In this document: one piece after another, positions 19,886 through 29,504 of the stretch
Layout: each line of letters begins with the position of its first letter
Position numbering within the stretch: position 1 is the first letter of the stretch
Assembly: GCA_963783505.1 (NCBI GenBank)
Contig: CAWAOP010000048.1
Span: 1 to 64,000, forward strand
Origin: BOG-224 sp963783505
Lineage (GTDB): Bacteria > Acidobacteriota > Terriglobia > Bryobacterales > Bryobacteraceae
DNA: 64,000 nucleotides
Reading direction: 5' to 3'
Notes under the pieces: model-generated
The model's input: only the letters and a program-made list of their open reading frames with translations
Databases searched by the model: none
Told to the model about the DNA's origin: nothing
Translations under genes and position numbers: made by a program

Positions 19886-21832
19886 ATGAATCGATACGGA
19901 ACCTTCATCAGATTCGTTTTCGTGGCGGCCGTTTTGGCTTCCATGTTTGCGCTCTATAGCCGGCAAGCCAACCGGCCTGCCTCGGCTCCGGCCGAGAAGA
20001 CCATTGCGGAAGCGGACTGCACGGCCGCGAAACTCGGCTCCGAAATCCCGGTGAGCGCCATCGGCGAGCCGGTCTCGGCGGTCACGCTGAACGCGCCGCA
20101 ATGGCACGCGGCCACCGACCGTGCGCCAGGGTATTGCAGCATCGACGGGAGCATGGCGCCGGTGGACAAGAGCGCTACTGCCCGGCCCATTCGATTCGGC
20201 GTGGCCCTACCGGCGACGTGGAAATTCCGCGGAGCGCAACTCGGCGGCGGCGGAATGAACGGGACGGTTCCGGGTCTGACCGGAGGCGTGGGACGCGGAG
20301 GCGCATCCCTGCTTGCGCAAGGCTTCGCCACCTACGGAAGCGATTCCGGCCACCAGATGGGCGGTTTCGGAATGCCCGGTGGTGGAATGGGGATGCCTGG
20401 CGGCGGAGCGCGCGGGGGCGCTCCGGGGCAAGCTCCTCAAGGATTACCAGGGCAGACGCCGCAAGGCGCGGTGCCGATGCCCGGTGGGCAGGGCGCGGCT
20501 CCATCGGCAGGCGCACCCGGAGGCGGAATGCCTGCCATGCCGGCTCGAGGCCAAGGCATGCCCGCGGGCTTCGGCGCGCCCAATCCGGCCGCGGATCAGT
20601 GGGCGCTCAATGACGAGGCCATCGCCAACCTCGGCTACATGCAGCTCAAGAAGACGCACGATGCGGCGATGGTGCTGATGCAGCGCATCTACGGCGACCG
20701 CCCGCGCTTCAACTACTTCATTGGAAGCTCGCAGGGAGGCCGCGAGTCGCTCACCGTGGCCGAGCGGTATCCCGCCGATTACGACGGCATCGCCGCCGAA
20801 GTCCCCATCCTCAACTTCTCGACTCTGATGCTCGCGCCCGAGCTGATCCGCATCCAGGAAAAACCGCTCGCCAACTGGGTGACTCCGGCCAAGGTGAACG
20901 CCATTCGCGGCGAGTTCATGCGCCAATGCGACAAGCTCGACGGGCTTGTGGACGGCGTGATCGACAACTACATGGCGTGCCGCGCCATCTTCGACGTGAA
21001 GCAGGGCGCCCCGAATCGCAATCCGTGGGCGGCGAAACGCTGCCCGGACAACGTAGACCCGAACCCGCAGGATACGAGCGCGGCGGCCTGCCTCACCGAT
21101 GGCCAGATCTCCACGCTGAAGATGACTTACTCACCGTACGTGTTCTCGACGCCGCTGGCCAACGGCGTGAAGAGCTTCGGTATGTGGTTTCCGAATACCG
21201 ACCCATCCGGCAGCGGGCTCATTGCCAACGCTCGCTACCGCGGCCAGGAAGGCGCGGCGGAGAACGCGCCGATGCATAGCCATTTAGGTGTTTTGGGAGT
21301 GACGGGCTTCCTGATGAAGGATCTGACGGCGAACCCACTGGACTACGTCGAAGGCGGGCCGCACAACAAGCGGAGAGTGGAGCTTTCGGCGATTGTCGAT
21401 TCCACCAACCCGGACCTGAGCGCGTACCAGAAGCGAGGCGGCAAGCTGATTGTGGTCATCGGTACGAACGACACGCTGGCGTCGCCCGGCGCTCAGATTG
21501 CTTACTATCAATCGGTCCTCGATAAGATGGGCCGCGCGGCAGTGGATTCTTTCGCGCGGTTCTGGGTACTGCCGCAAACCGGCCACGGGCTCAGCGGCAA
21601 TACGTATAACTTTGATGGCGACGGCAAACCGCTCGCCGCTCAGCCGATCCCCAGCGCGTACGATCGCCTCGGCATGATTGTGGATTGGGTGGAAAACGGC
21701 AAAGCGCCCGGCAAGACAGTCACGGTCACAGCCGGAGAGCGCAGCCAGCCGTTGTGCTCCTATCCCGAGTACCCGAAGTATTCGAGCGGGCCAACGGGCT
21801 CGGCCAGCTCCTACGCCTGCGCGGCGAACTAG
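19886..21832 (+). CDS. Secreted tannase/feruloyl esterase family protein
   Basis: A 648-residue exported esterase of the tannase family (PF07519), expected to hydrolyse gallate, ferulate or similar aryl esters. The start is ATG 19886, with GGAG at 19874-19877. It opens with a signal or anchor segment (FIRFVFVAAVLASMFALY). The nucleophile is in FIGSSQGGRES (Ser about 282). The acid and base are probably the Asp in IGTNDTLASPGAQ and the His in LPQTGHGLSGN. Unusually, about 75 residues rich in Gly, Met, Pro and Ala (about 158-235) are inserted before the catalytic core. Cysteine-bearing lid segments follow (RQCDKLDGLVDG, RCPDNVDP, AACLTDGQ). It lies between the oxidase module and other esterases. 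Confidence 0.88.
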   Translation: MNRYGTFIRFVFVAAVLASMFALYSRQANRPASAPAEKTIAEADCTAAKLGSEIPVSAIGEPVSAVTLNAPQWHAATDRAPGYCSIDGSMAPVDKSATARPIRFGVALPATWKFRGAQLGGGGMNGTVPGLTGGVGRGGASLLAQGFATYGSDSGHQMGGFGMPGGGMGMPGGGARGGAPGQAPQGLPGQTPQGAVPMPGGQGAAPSAGAPGGGMPAMPARGQGMPAGFGAPNPAADQWALNDEAIANLGYMQLKKTHDAAMVLMQRIYGDRPRFNYFIGSSQGGRESLTVAERYPADYDGIAAEVPILNFSTLMLAPELIRIQEKPLANWVTPAKVNAIRGEFMRQCDKLDGLVDGVIDNYMACRAIFDVKQGAPNRNPWAAKRCPDNVDPNPQDTSAAACLTDGQISTLKMTYSPYVFSTPLANGVKSFGMWFPNTDPSGSGLIANARYRGQEGAAENAPMHSHLGVLGVTGFLMKDLTANPLDYVEGGPHNKRRVELSAIVDSTNPDLSAYQKRGGKLIVVIGTNDTLASPGAQIAYYQSVLDKMGRAAVDSFARFWVLPQTGHGLSGNTYNFDGDGKPLAAQPIPSAYDRLGMIVDWVENGKAPGKTVTVTAGERSQPLCSYPEYPKYSSGPTGSASSYACAAN

Positions 21833-21884
21833 TGCACTGAAGTGACGCCGCACAGCATTCGCCCGGCTCCGCCGGAATAGAGCC

Positions 21885-23522
21885 TTATCTGCCGGGTCCC
21901 GGCGTCGCGCCTGGCGCTCCCGGCGCTCCACGTCCGCCGAAATTGAAATCTACTTTGACGTCGGGATTCGCGACGTAGTACAAGACGCCCTTGTCTACGG
22001 GCACGGCTTCGATGCGGTCGCCGAAATCCAGCCGCCGCGGGTCTTTGGGGTCGAACCTGGGCCACTTGATCGCGGCGGTGTTGGGATTGCCCGTCTTGGC
22101 GAAAGCGATGAGAGCGTCGGTCATCTGGTCGGCAAGCTCGGCGTCGTGAGGCGTGACCTGCGCTCCGCGCCCGCCCGGCCCGGCCGATTGTTGGCCCACC
22201 GTTCCGTGCCAGTAGGCAACGTCCTTGCCGTGGCCGGCGGACTGGCCGTAGGAGAAGACCGACACGTACGCCGGCGACAGACTGCCCGCTTGAGCGATGG
22301 CCCAACCGATCATCTGTTTTGCCACGGCGCCGGAAAGGCCGGCCTTCCGAGCCGCCTGGCGGGCCTCCTCGTCATTCGTTGCCGGATAGAGCTTCAACAT
22401 CTGGTATGCTTTTACCCCTGCCACGCGCTGCAACGCCGTTTTGTAATCGTCGAGCGTCCTCACATTGGAAAAGCCGCCAAAACTCTCGTCGCGGCACCAC
22501 TCCATGATCGCCGGCACGTCGTTCTGTTTGTGGATAAAGAAAATGTCCGGCGTCGGCTCCGTCAACACGTATCCATCGACCACCGCGGGTTCGTTGATAT
22601 CGATCCAACTGTTTTCGAGCAGTTTTTCCCAGGGAATGGCCCGCAACTCCGCCAGCGACAGCGCCCCCATCTTCTGCTCGAACTTCAGTCCCGCCTGTTC
22701 GACGTCCTTCAGCGGCCGGGCTCCCCAGGGGCCGCCCGGAAAAGTGGACCCGCTCATGGCGACCACGCGGTGGATCAGCCCCTTGGTGAGCGGGCTCGCC
22801 TGAAGGTAACAGACGTCGATCGCGCCCGAGGACTGGCCCATGAGCGTGACATCTCCCGGATCGCCGCCGAACTTCGCGATGTTGCGGTGAACCCACTGAA
22901 GTACGGCTAGCTCGTCCAGATGCACGAAGTTGCTCGACGCTTTGCGCGTGGTCTCGGCGGTCAGTTCGGGCAGACCGAGGCTTCCCAGCACGCTCAACCG
23001 GTAGTTGAAGTTGACGTAGACCGCTCCCTTCCTGGCGAGAACCTCGCCGGATATGGACGGCGAAGACGCCGAGCCGCTGGTGTAGCCGCCTCCGTATATG
23101 TATACGATGACCGGCAGTTTCTTCGCGGCCGGTTTCGCCGGCGCCCAAACGTTCAGGAAAAGGCAATCTTCCGAGTAGGCCGGCCCGCCTCGCGCCGCTC
23201 CCAGTTGCGGGCAAGAGGCGCCGTATTGGTCGGCGGCGCGGACGTCGTTCCAAGGCGTCACGGGCTGCGGCTCGCGCCAGCGAATGGCGCCGACGGGAGG
23301 AGCGGCGTACGGAACGCCAAGGTACGCCTTGACGTCGGATGAAACCAGCTTGCCCGAGATCGGCCCGCTGTCGATTCGCACCGGATCGCCGGGCGCCGCC
23401 GCGGCGGGCTGCGAAGCCGCCGGAACCGCAAGGCAAACCATTATGACGGCAGCCGTCAAGCCGCACGCCGCCGCGCGAAGCGCCGATTCGTTGTCCGTGT
23501 TTGTGTGAATCAATCTAGTCAT
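21885..23522 (-). CDS. Secreted type-B carboxylesterase
   Basis: A 545-residue alpha/beta hydrolase of the carboxylesterase/cholinesterase family. An N-terminal signal (AAVIMVCLAVPAASQPA) precedes GPISGKLVSSDVKAYLGVPYA and the oxyanion loop IYGGGYTSGS. The family's EDCLFLNVWAPA segment, the elbow LMGQSSGAID (Ser about residue 228) and a His in AYWHGTVGQQ are all present. It is transcribed towards the tannase and divergently from the pectin esterase fusion. The 77 bases between the two divergent starts hold both promoters. The C-terminal tail (FGGRGAPGAPGATPGPGR) again has the local Gly/Ala/Pro/Arg bias. The substrate is unassigned; esters of plant or aromatic compounds fit the neighbourhood. 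Confidence 0.88.
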   Translation of the reverse strand: MTRLIHTNTDNESALRAAACGLTAAVIMVCLAVPAASQPAAAAPGDPVRIDSGPISGKLVSSDVKAYLGVPYAAPPVGAIRWREPQPVTPWNDVRAADQYGASCPQLGAARGGPAYSEDCLFLNVWAPAKPAAKKLPVIVYIYGGGYTSGSASSPSISGEVLARKGAVYVNFNYRLSVLGSLGLPELTAETTRKASSNFVHLDELAVLQWVHRNIAKFGGDPGDVTLMGQSSGAIDVCYLQASPLTKGLIHRVVAMSGSTFPGGPWGARPLKDVEQAGLKFEQKMGALSLAELRAIPWEKLLENSWIDINEPAVVDGYVLTEPTPDIFFIHKQNDVPAIMEWCRDESFGGFSNVRTLDDYKTALQRVAGVKAYQMLKLYPATNDEEARQAARKAGLSGAVAKQMIGWAIAQAGSLSPAYVSVFSYGQSAGHGKDVAYWHGTVGQQSAGPGGRGAQVTPHDAELADQMTDALIAFAKTGNPNTAAIKWPRFDPKDPRRLDFGDRIEAVPVDKGVLYYVANPDVKVDFNFGGRGAPGAPGATPGPGR

Positions 23523-23599
23523 TGCGTCTTCCCCGGTGCACCAAGGTATACCCGTCGCCTACGACCCGTCGTTCTGCAGTACCCGATAATGTACATGGT

Positions 23600-25213
23600 A
23601 TGCGCGTTTCAGCCGCTGTTGCACTTCCGATGACTCTACTCGCCGCGGAGAGCCTCTTCGGAGCCCAAGCCGGCGCGCCGGGCCATAAGATCCGCGTCGT
23701 GCTCATCGGCGATTCCACGGTGAACGACGGAGGCGGCTGGGGGCCCGGCTTCCGCGCTTCGTTCGGATCGGGAGTGGAAGTCGCGAACCTTGCGCTCAAC
23801 GGACGCAGTTCCAAGAGCTTTCGCGCCGAAGGCGCTTGGGCAAAGGCGTTGACGCCGGCCCCGCAATACGTCCTCATGCAGTTCGGACATAACGACGTGC
23901 CCGGCAAGGGACCGGACCGCGAAACCGAGCCGGCCACCACCTATCGCGACAATATGGTCCGCTACATCGAAGAGACCCGGGCCGTGGGCGCCGTGCCGGT
24001 GCTCGTGACCTCGATAGTTCGCCGCAATTTCACTCCCGAGGGTAAGATCGCCCCGGACTCGCTCGAGCCTTACGTCGAAGAGGCGCGGAAGATCGCGCGC
24101 GAGAAATCCGTGCCGCTGATCGATCTGTACAGCCTCACAGTGGCCCAGGCCGAGAAGCTCGGACCGGAAGGGTGCGCCCGCATCGGCGCTCGAACCGCGG
24201 ATGGCGCGGTCGATACAACCCACCTAGGGCCGCAGGGACAGATGGAAATCGGCGCCATGGCGGCGCGGGAACTGGTCCGCGTTGAGCCGGCTTTAGCGCA
24301 GGATTTCCGGGATGAAGACGCTCCGGTGCGGTTTGTGGTCGCGGCGGACGGCAGCGGAGACTCCAAGACCATTCAGTACGCGATCGATCACGCGCCGCGT
24401 ACTCGCGCAATGCAGCGCCTCATCATCGAGATTCGTCCGGGGATCTACAAGGAACGCGTCATCATCCCGCAGAGCCGGCCTCGCGTAACATTTCTCGGCG
24501 CGGACGCGGCAACAACCATCGTCACCGCCGGCATGAGCGCGGCGGCGGCGGGCGGCACGTTCCTTTCCGCCACGGTGACCGTGGAAGGGACCGAATTCGA
24601 GGCGGAGAACGTCACGTTTGAGAACACGTTCGGCGTAGGTTCGCAGGCCGTCGCTATATCGGTTCACTCGGACCGCGCCGTTTTTCGGAAATGCCGATTC
24701 CTGGGCATGCAGGACACGCTGTATGCCGCATGGGGACGGCAGTATTACCGCGATTGCTATATCGAGGGCCACGTCGATTTCATCTTCGGCGATGCCACGG
24801 CTGTTTTCGATGACTGCGAGATTCGAAGCAAAGGGGCGGGCTACATCGCCGCCGACAGCCGCGACGTCGCGGACTCGCCGACAGGCTTTGTGTTCCGTAA
24901 TTGCAGGCTCACGAAGAGCCCGGAGAGCAAGACGGCGGAAGTCTACCTGGCCCGCCCCTGGCGGCCGTGCTCGCGCGTGGTCTATCTGAATACCTGGATG
25001 GACTCGCATATCCGCCCGGAAGGTTGGGATAACTGGGGCAACGCCCAGAACGAGAAGACCGCCGTCTTCCTCGAAACCGGATCGAGCGGGCCGGGCGCCG
25101 CGGCATCGGCGCGGCGCCCCTGGTCGCGCCAGATTTCGAAAGAAGAGGCGGCCGCGTTTGAGCCCCGCGAGTTTCTGAAGGGCTTGGATCTGTGGAATCC
25201 AGCGCAGGAATAG
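23600..25213 (+). CDS. Fused rhamnogalacturonan acetylesterase-like (CE12/SGNH) and pectin methylesterase (CE8)
   Basis: A 537-residue secreted enzyme with two pectin-active domains. The frame is open to a TTG at 23522, but ATG 23600 starts a proper signal peptide (MRVSAAVALPMTLLAAESLFGA). The first domain (about 30-230) is an SGNH hydrolase: block I VVLIGDSTVND, block III FGHNDVP, and DTTHLGPQGQ with catalytic Asp/His. The second (about 260-530) is a right-handed beta-helix methylesterase: VVAADGSGDSKTIQYAID, GMQDTLYA, YIEGHVDFIFGDATAVF and YLARPWRPCSRVVY, covering the Gln, Asp and Arg of the CE8 site. Both domains keep their catalytic residues, so the protein should remove both acetyl and methyl esters from pectin. 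No pectate lyase is nearby. Confidence 0.92.
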   Translation: MRVSAAVALPMTLLAAESLFGAQAGAPGHKIRVVLIGDSTVNDGGGWGPGFRASFGSGVEVANLALNGRSSKSFRAEGAWAKALTPAPQYVLMQFGHNDVPGKGPDRETEPATTYRDNMVRYIEETRAVGAVPVLVTSIVRRNFTPEGKIAPDSLEPYVEEARKIAREKSVPLIDLYSLTVAQAEKLGPEGCARIGARTADGAVDTTHLGPQGQMEIGAMAARELVRVEPALAQDFRDEDAPVRFVVAADGSGDSKTIQYAIDHAPRTRAMQRLIIEIRPGIYKERVIIPQSRPRVTFLGADAATTIVTAGMSAAAAGGTFLSATVTVEGTEFEAENVTFENTFGVGSQAVAISVHSDRAVFRKCRFLGMQDTLYAAWGRQYYRDCYIEGHVDFIFGDATAVFDDCEIRSKGAGYIAADSRDVADSPTGFVFRNCRLTKSPESKTAEVYLARPWRPCSRVVYLNTWMDSHIRPEGWDNWGNAQNEKTAVFLETGSSGPGAAASARRPWSRQISKEEAAAFEPREFLKGLDLWNPAQE

Positions 25214-25414
25214 CCGGCTGCTTCCCGCGGCCAGACCGGCCGTAGTTTCTACGTACCACCCGATACCGAGCAAAACCAGCGGATCGCACTACAGCCGACG
25301 CATCGAAGGCTGAGAACGCTTGCAGAATTCAGCTCCGTTTGGCGCACTTAGCCTCCCGGGGGTTGAACGATGAGCCGAATGATGTTAAGAAGATTACTCA
25401 GGAGATTGCATAAT

Positions 25415-26883
25415 ATGAAACGAAAATTGTTCCTTGCAGTGTTCGTCGCCCTCCTGGCCGGAAGCGCTTACTTAGCGCAGGCGCAAAAGGCCGTCAAGCC
25501 GGGCGCGAAACAAGCATTAGTCGAGCCTCCCTACGCCCCCGCGAACGCGCCGGCGATTCCGGCGCACCCCTCGCCCTACAACTTCGCGGGGATTCAGTAT
25601 CCCCGCATTGAAGCCGACAATCGGGTGACCTTCCACTTCACCGCCCCCAACGCGCAGAAGGTGCAGGTCTCCATCGTCAGCCAGACGTTCGACATGGTCA
25701 AGGACTCCACTGGAGTTTGGACTTACACCAGCGCGCCGCAGCCGCCGGGATATCACAACTACTGGATGATCGTGGATGGCACGATCGTGCTGGACCCGAA
25801 CACTCAGGCCTTTATCGGATACGGCCACATGTGCAACGGCTTTGAGATTCCGGAGCCGGGTGTGGACTGGTACGACCTCAAGGAGGTGCCGCACGGCCAC
25901 GTTTCAAACGAAAACTACTATGCCAAGTCCATCAATGCCTGGCGGCACATTCTGGTTTACACGCCGCCGGGGTACGATGCCAATCTGAAGACCCGCTACC
26001 CCGTTTTCTATATACAACACGGCGGCGGTGAGGATGAGCGGGTGTGGTTCGAGATGGGCCGGACGAACGTAATTCTCGATAACCTGCTTGCCCAAGGCAA
26101 GGTGAAGCCCATGATCGTCGTTATGGAAACGAGCGCAGTGGGAGGTCCGGAAACCGGTGGTGGCAGGCCTGGCATAGCCGCCGCTCCTCCGACCGGCGGC
26201 GGGGGCGGCGCAGGCCGTGGCCCCGGAGCGGCCCCTGGAGCTGCCGCTCCCGCAGGAGCTGCCGCGGGCCGCGGAGCCGCTCCCGCCGCACCCGGAGCCG
26301 CGGCGCCTGGCGCTGCCCCGGGCGCAGCCGCGGGCCGTGGAGCCGGGTTCCCCGGAATGGGCGGACCGGGAGGCGGAGCCTACGGCCAGTTTATGACCAC
26401 TGAGCTGATTCCGTGGGTCGATAAGAACTTCCGTACGATAGCGGACAAGGATCATCGCGCCATGGCGGGGCTTTCGATGGGCGGCATGCAGACTGCCACC
26501 GTCACCATGGCCAACCTCGACAAGTTTTCCTACATCGGCTTCTTCAGCGGCGGCGCCGCGGCCGGCCGCGGCGGTCCGGGACGCGGCGCTCCTGGCGCCG
26601 CTCCGGGAGCAGCCGGCCGGCGGGCGCAGCGCCCGCCCCGCTGGACCTCAAGACCATTTACAACGGTCAGATGGCGGTCCCCGCGGAGTTCAACAAGAAA
26701 GTCCATGTCCTCTTTATGAGTTGCGGTTCGGTCGAGAACCCCGACTCTTTGCGAACGCACCAGAAACAGCTCGCCGACGCGGGGATAGCCAATACTTACG
26801 TATACGTCTCCCCCGGCACCGCGCATGAGTGGCAAACCTGGAGAAGGAGCCTGTACGCTTTTGCTCCTCTCCTGTTCCGGTAG
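25415..26883 (+). CDS. Secreted CE1-like esterase with E-set domain (one frameshift)
   Basis: A paralogue of the 8.7 kb esterase. The start is ATG 25415, with AGGAG just upstream, giving signal MKRKLFLAVFVALLAGSAYLA. An E-set/CBM48-like domain (VTFHFTAPNAQKVQVSIVS) precedes the hydrolase (ILVYTPPGYDANLKTRYPVF, IQHGGGEDERVW), the elbow AGLSMGGMQT (Ser about 352) and a C-terminal His in SPGTAHEWQTWRRSL. The Gly/Ala/Pro/Arg repeat insert is long here, at about 250-320, and a second run follows at 385-405. The frame breaks in that second run near 26600-26635. Adding one base restores RAGAAPAPLDLKTIYNGQM and the C-terminus. GC-rich repeat sequence makes a consensus error likely. Confidence 0.82.
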
Positions 26884-27073
26884 GAGTTGCCCGGCCCGTT
26901 CATTCCTCCAGTGGAGGCGATGCGGGGGCCGGACTGGCGCGCGAGCAGTTCGCATAGCGGCGGAGCCGACGTTGGCCCCGCCGCTTTTGTTTTGGCATCG
27001 AACAATAAAACGGTGCGGGCCGAATCCGTTTTGTGAAAGATGTTAACAAAGCTATTCAGGGAGATTTCAGGCT

Positions 27074-28193
27074 ATGAAACGAGTATTGTTTGTCGCTTTG
27101 CTGACGGCCATCCTGGCTGTTGGAATTTGTTTCGCTCAAACCAATAACCCTTCGAACGTTCTGACGGCCGCTGCGAGCGTAGCGCAGGTCCCCGTTCCGG
27201 CTCCGTTAGCCCAGCAACCCCCCGCTCAAGCCCCGGCGCCTGGCGCGCCGGCCGCCGCGCAGGCCGGCAGAGGGGGCGGTGGCCGCGGATTCGGCGGCTC
27301 GCCTACGTTGGGCCCGGACGACAAGCCGGCATTCCCCAACCCGGCCGACGGATTCTATGACAAGCGAGACAACGTGCCTCACGGCGTGCTGACGCCCGTG
27401 GAGTACGACTCCAAGTCGCTCGGAACGCGTCGCCGGATGCGCGTCTACACGCCTCCCGGCTACTCGACCAATCGCAAATATCCCGGTGCTCTACCTGCTG
27501 CATGGCATAGGCGGTGACGACAGGGAATGGACGGAAGCGTGCCACGCGAATCTCGTCATAGACAACCTGCTCGCAGACGGCAAGGTTGTGCCGATGGTCA
27601 TGGTCTTCCCCGACGGTAATTCATCCAGGACCTTAGCCGACCTCGAGGCCGCTGCCGCTGCCCGAGCGGCAGGCCGCGGAGCCGCACCCGCTGGAGCGCC
27701 TGCTGGAGCTCCCGGCGCGGGAGCCGGTCGCGGCGCAGGCGGCGGACGCGGTGGATTCGGAATGGACGCCTGGCTGACGCCTTTCGAGAACGACTTGCTC
27801 AAGGACATCATCCCCTACATCGACTCTCACTATTCGGTCTATACCGACCCGGATCATCGCGCCCTGGCCGGCCTCTCGATGGGCGGCGGCCAGACCTTGA
27901 ACATCGGCTTGGTTCACCCCGAGACGTTCTCTTGGGTCGGCGGGTTCTCCTCGGCTCCGGACACCAAGCAGCCTCCCTCCACGCTCGTACCCGACCCGTC
28001 GGTTCCGAAGAAGTTGAAGCTGGTGTGGCTCGCTGGCGGCACGCAGGATAACCTGCTCACCATCACGCAAGGCGTTCACGCGTACCTGAAAGAGAACGGC
28101 GTGCCCCACGTCTACAATATCGACGGAGGGAAACACGACAACCTCGAGTGGGACAACAATCTGTACCTGTTTAGCCAGCGCATCTTCAAATAG
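27074..28193 (+). CDS. Secreted CE1-like esterase, shorter tandem paralogue (one frameshift)
   Basis: The third esterase of this set. It lacks the E-set domain: signal MKRVLFVALLTAILAVGICFA is followed by a Pro/Ala/Gly linker and the hydrolase (RMRVYTPPGYSTNRKYP). At 27480-27490 an extra C in TATCCCGGTG shifts the frame. Deleting it gives YPVLYLLHGIGGDDREW and continues to the end. The elbow is AGLSMGGGQT (Ser about residue 268) and the His lies in IDGGKHDNLEW. A short repeat insert (about 195-230) occupies the same place as in the other two. The untranslated leader resembles that of the preceding gene (see findings), so the pair arose by tandem duplication. Probable acyl or feruloyl esterase. 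Confidence 0.82.
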
Positions 28194-28438
28194 CCGCCAG
28201 GAAACGCGGAATGGGCGCGCCGGCCGGCGCATGGCAGGTTATTGGGAGCGGATGGAATCGGGAACCGGCTTTCAATGCGCAAAGGCGTGCAGCCTACAGC
28301 GTCCGGCGCGCACCGCCCGACAGGCTGATGAAACAGCCAGGGCAGGCGGAAACGCCTTCCCCACTTCGCTCCGAAAGCTATTGTGTGAGAGCGCTCTTGG
28401 CGCCGGAATCGAAGGTCCGAGCGAAACTGTCGCGCGGC

Positions 28439-29099
28439 TTATGACGCCACTGGTTTACGCTTGGCCGCAGCTAGCCGGAAGAGTCCAAGAAGACCCACGG
28501 CCCCAGCGAATAAGACCGCCGTCGAACGGCTCCGGTGTGGGATTCCCTGACGGATCCACGTTCTCCACGACGTCAATATCGTCCAGCTTGAAGTACGCGC
28601 CCGTCGGGGAGAATACCAAGGCGTCCACAGGATTTTGAAACCCAGGGAAATAAGTCCAAACCGTGGGATATATGTTCTCCGTCACAGCCCCGACCACGTT
28701 GCCATCGAGGAATCCGACTATCTGAACGGAACCCGCGTCCGAATCGGACGTGTCGGGCCACGCCCCGATGAAGGCAGAGAGAAAGTCGAACGGTGCGCCC
28801 GATGTGACTGCGAGCAAGGGCGACGTTGTACTGGGATAGGCAAAGTTGACGCCCATTGGGTAGTAGGGGGGCTGCGTCGAATCGTTGTAGATTTCGGCGT
28901 AAGCCGTTCCGTTCATCACTTCCCACCCAGTCCAAACGAAACCGAAATAGTCCGACGGGAGCGGGGCCCAAACATTCGTCTGGTTAGCAAAAGATTGCGT
29001 CGTTGGCGCGGAATCGAATGTGATCAGCGAATCGACGGAACCCGCCACAGCCATCCCGGCGCAGACCAAAGCCAGAAGAACCACTCTTAACATGCTCAT
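28439..29099 (-). CDS. PEP-CTERM-type secreted protein (sorting signal hidden by a frameshift)
   Basis: A secreted protein of about 220 residues with no enzymatic motif. The likely start is ATG 29099 (or 29093), giving signal MSMLRVVLLALVCAGMAVAG; the frame is open further upstream without a signal. The body is beta-rich (SLITFDSAPTTQSFANQT; GSVQIVGFLDGNVVGAVTE; FKLDDIDVVENVDPSG). As read, it ends in an unconvincing tail after TPEPF. Removing one base near 28520-28530 restores TAVLFAGAVGLLGLFRLA followed by AAKRKPVAS and a TAA at 28439-28441: a PEP motif, a membrane helix and a basic end, the exosortase tag. It lies next to the exopolysaccharide locus, as PEP-CTERM genes often do. No exosortase gene is in the window. 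Confidence 0.75.
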
Positions 29100-29504
29100 C
29101 CACCGCACTAACTTGCGCCGGACGCGCGTAGCTGAAATTCCAGCGATCAAGCCTGGCTCGGGTCCACTCACATCGAAGAAGGGGGACTCCGTACGCGACA
29201 TCCTGCTCATTTCATGAACCGCGATTCCATCGCTCACCACTTTGACTCATGCTGGATCTTCCGCCTCGGAAGGCATGGTCCAAATACAAGTCTGACTGAC
29301 TGAGCGAGGAGAAACCATACTTAAGGAGCCCGCCCCGTACCACAGAATCGAGTGATATGTTTTAGTACGCCAAGGACAAGTACCGCGGACTTAGTCCGGT
29401 TACATCTAGTACTGCCATCTTTGCCGCCCCCAAAGAGTCAGAAGAAGCACCGCTTCTCGGAAGTTTCCCTCCGTTTGATGAGCGGTTTCCGAATAGCAAC
29501 GAAT
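29100..29504. other. Intergenic region between PEP-CTERM gene and exopolysaccharide locus
   Basis: About 400 bases with no credible gene and no strong palindrome. It must contain the promoter of the PEP-CTERM gene and the end of the long minus-strand exopolysaccharide transcript. Confidence 0.4.

Noticed and set aside
26200..26350. Possible CRISPR or minisatellite in the esterase gene
   Set aside because: The repeat is an in-frame Ala/Gly/Pro/Arg codon run with irregular unit length, not an array.
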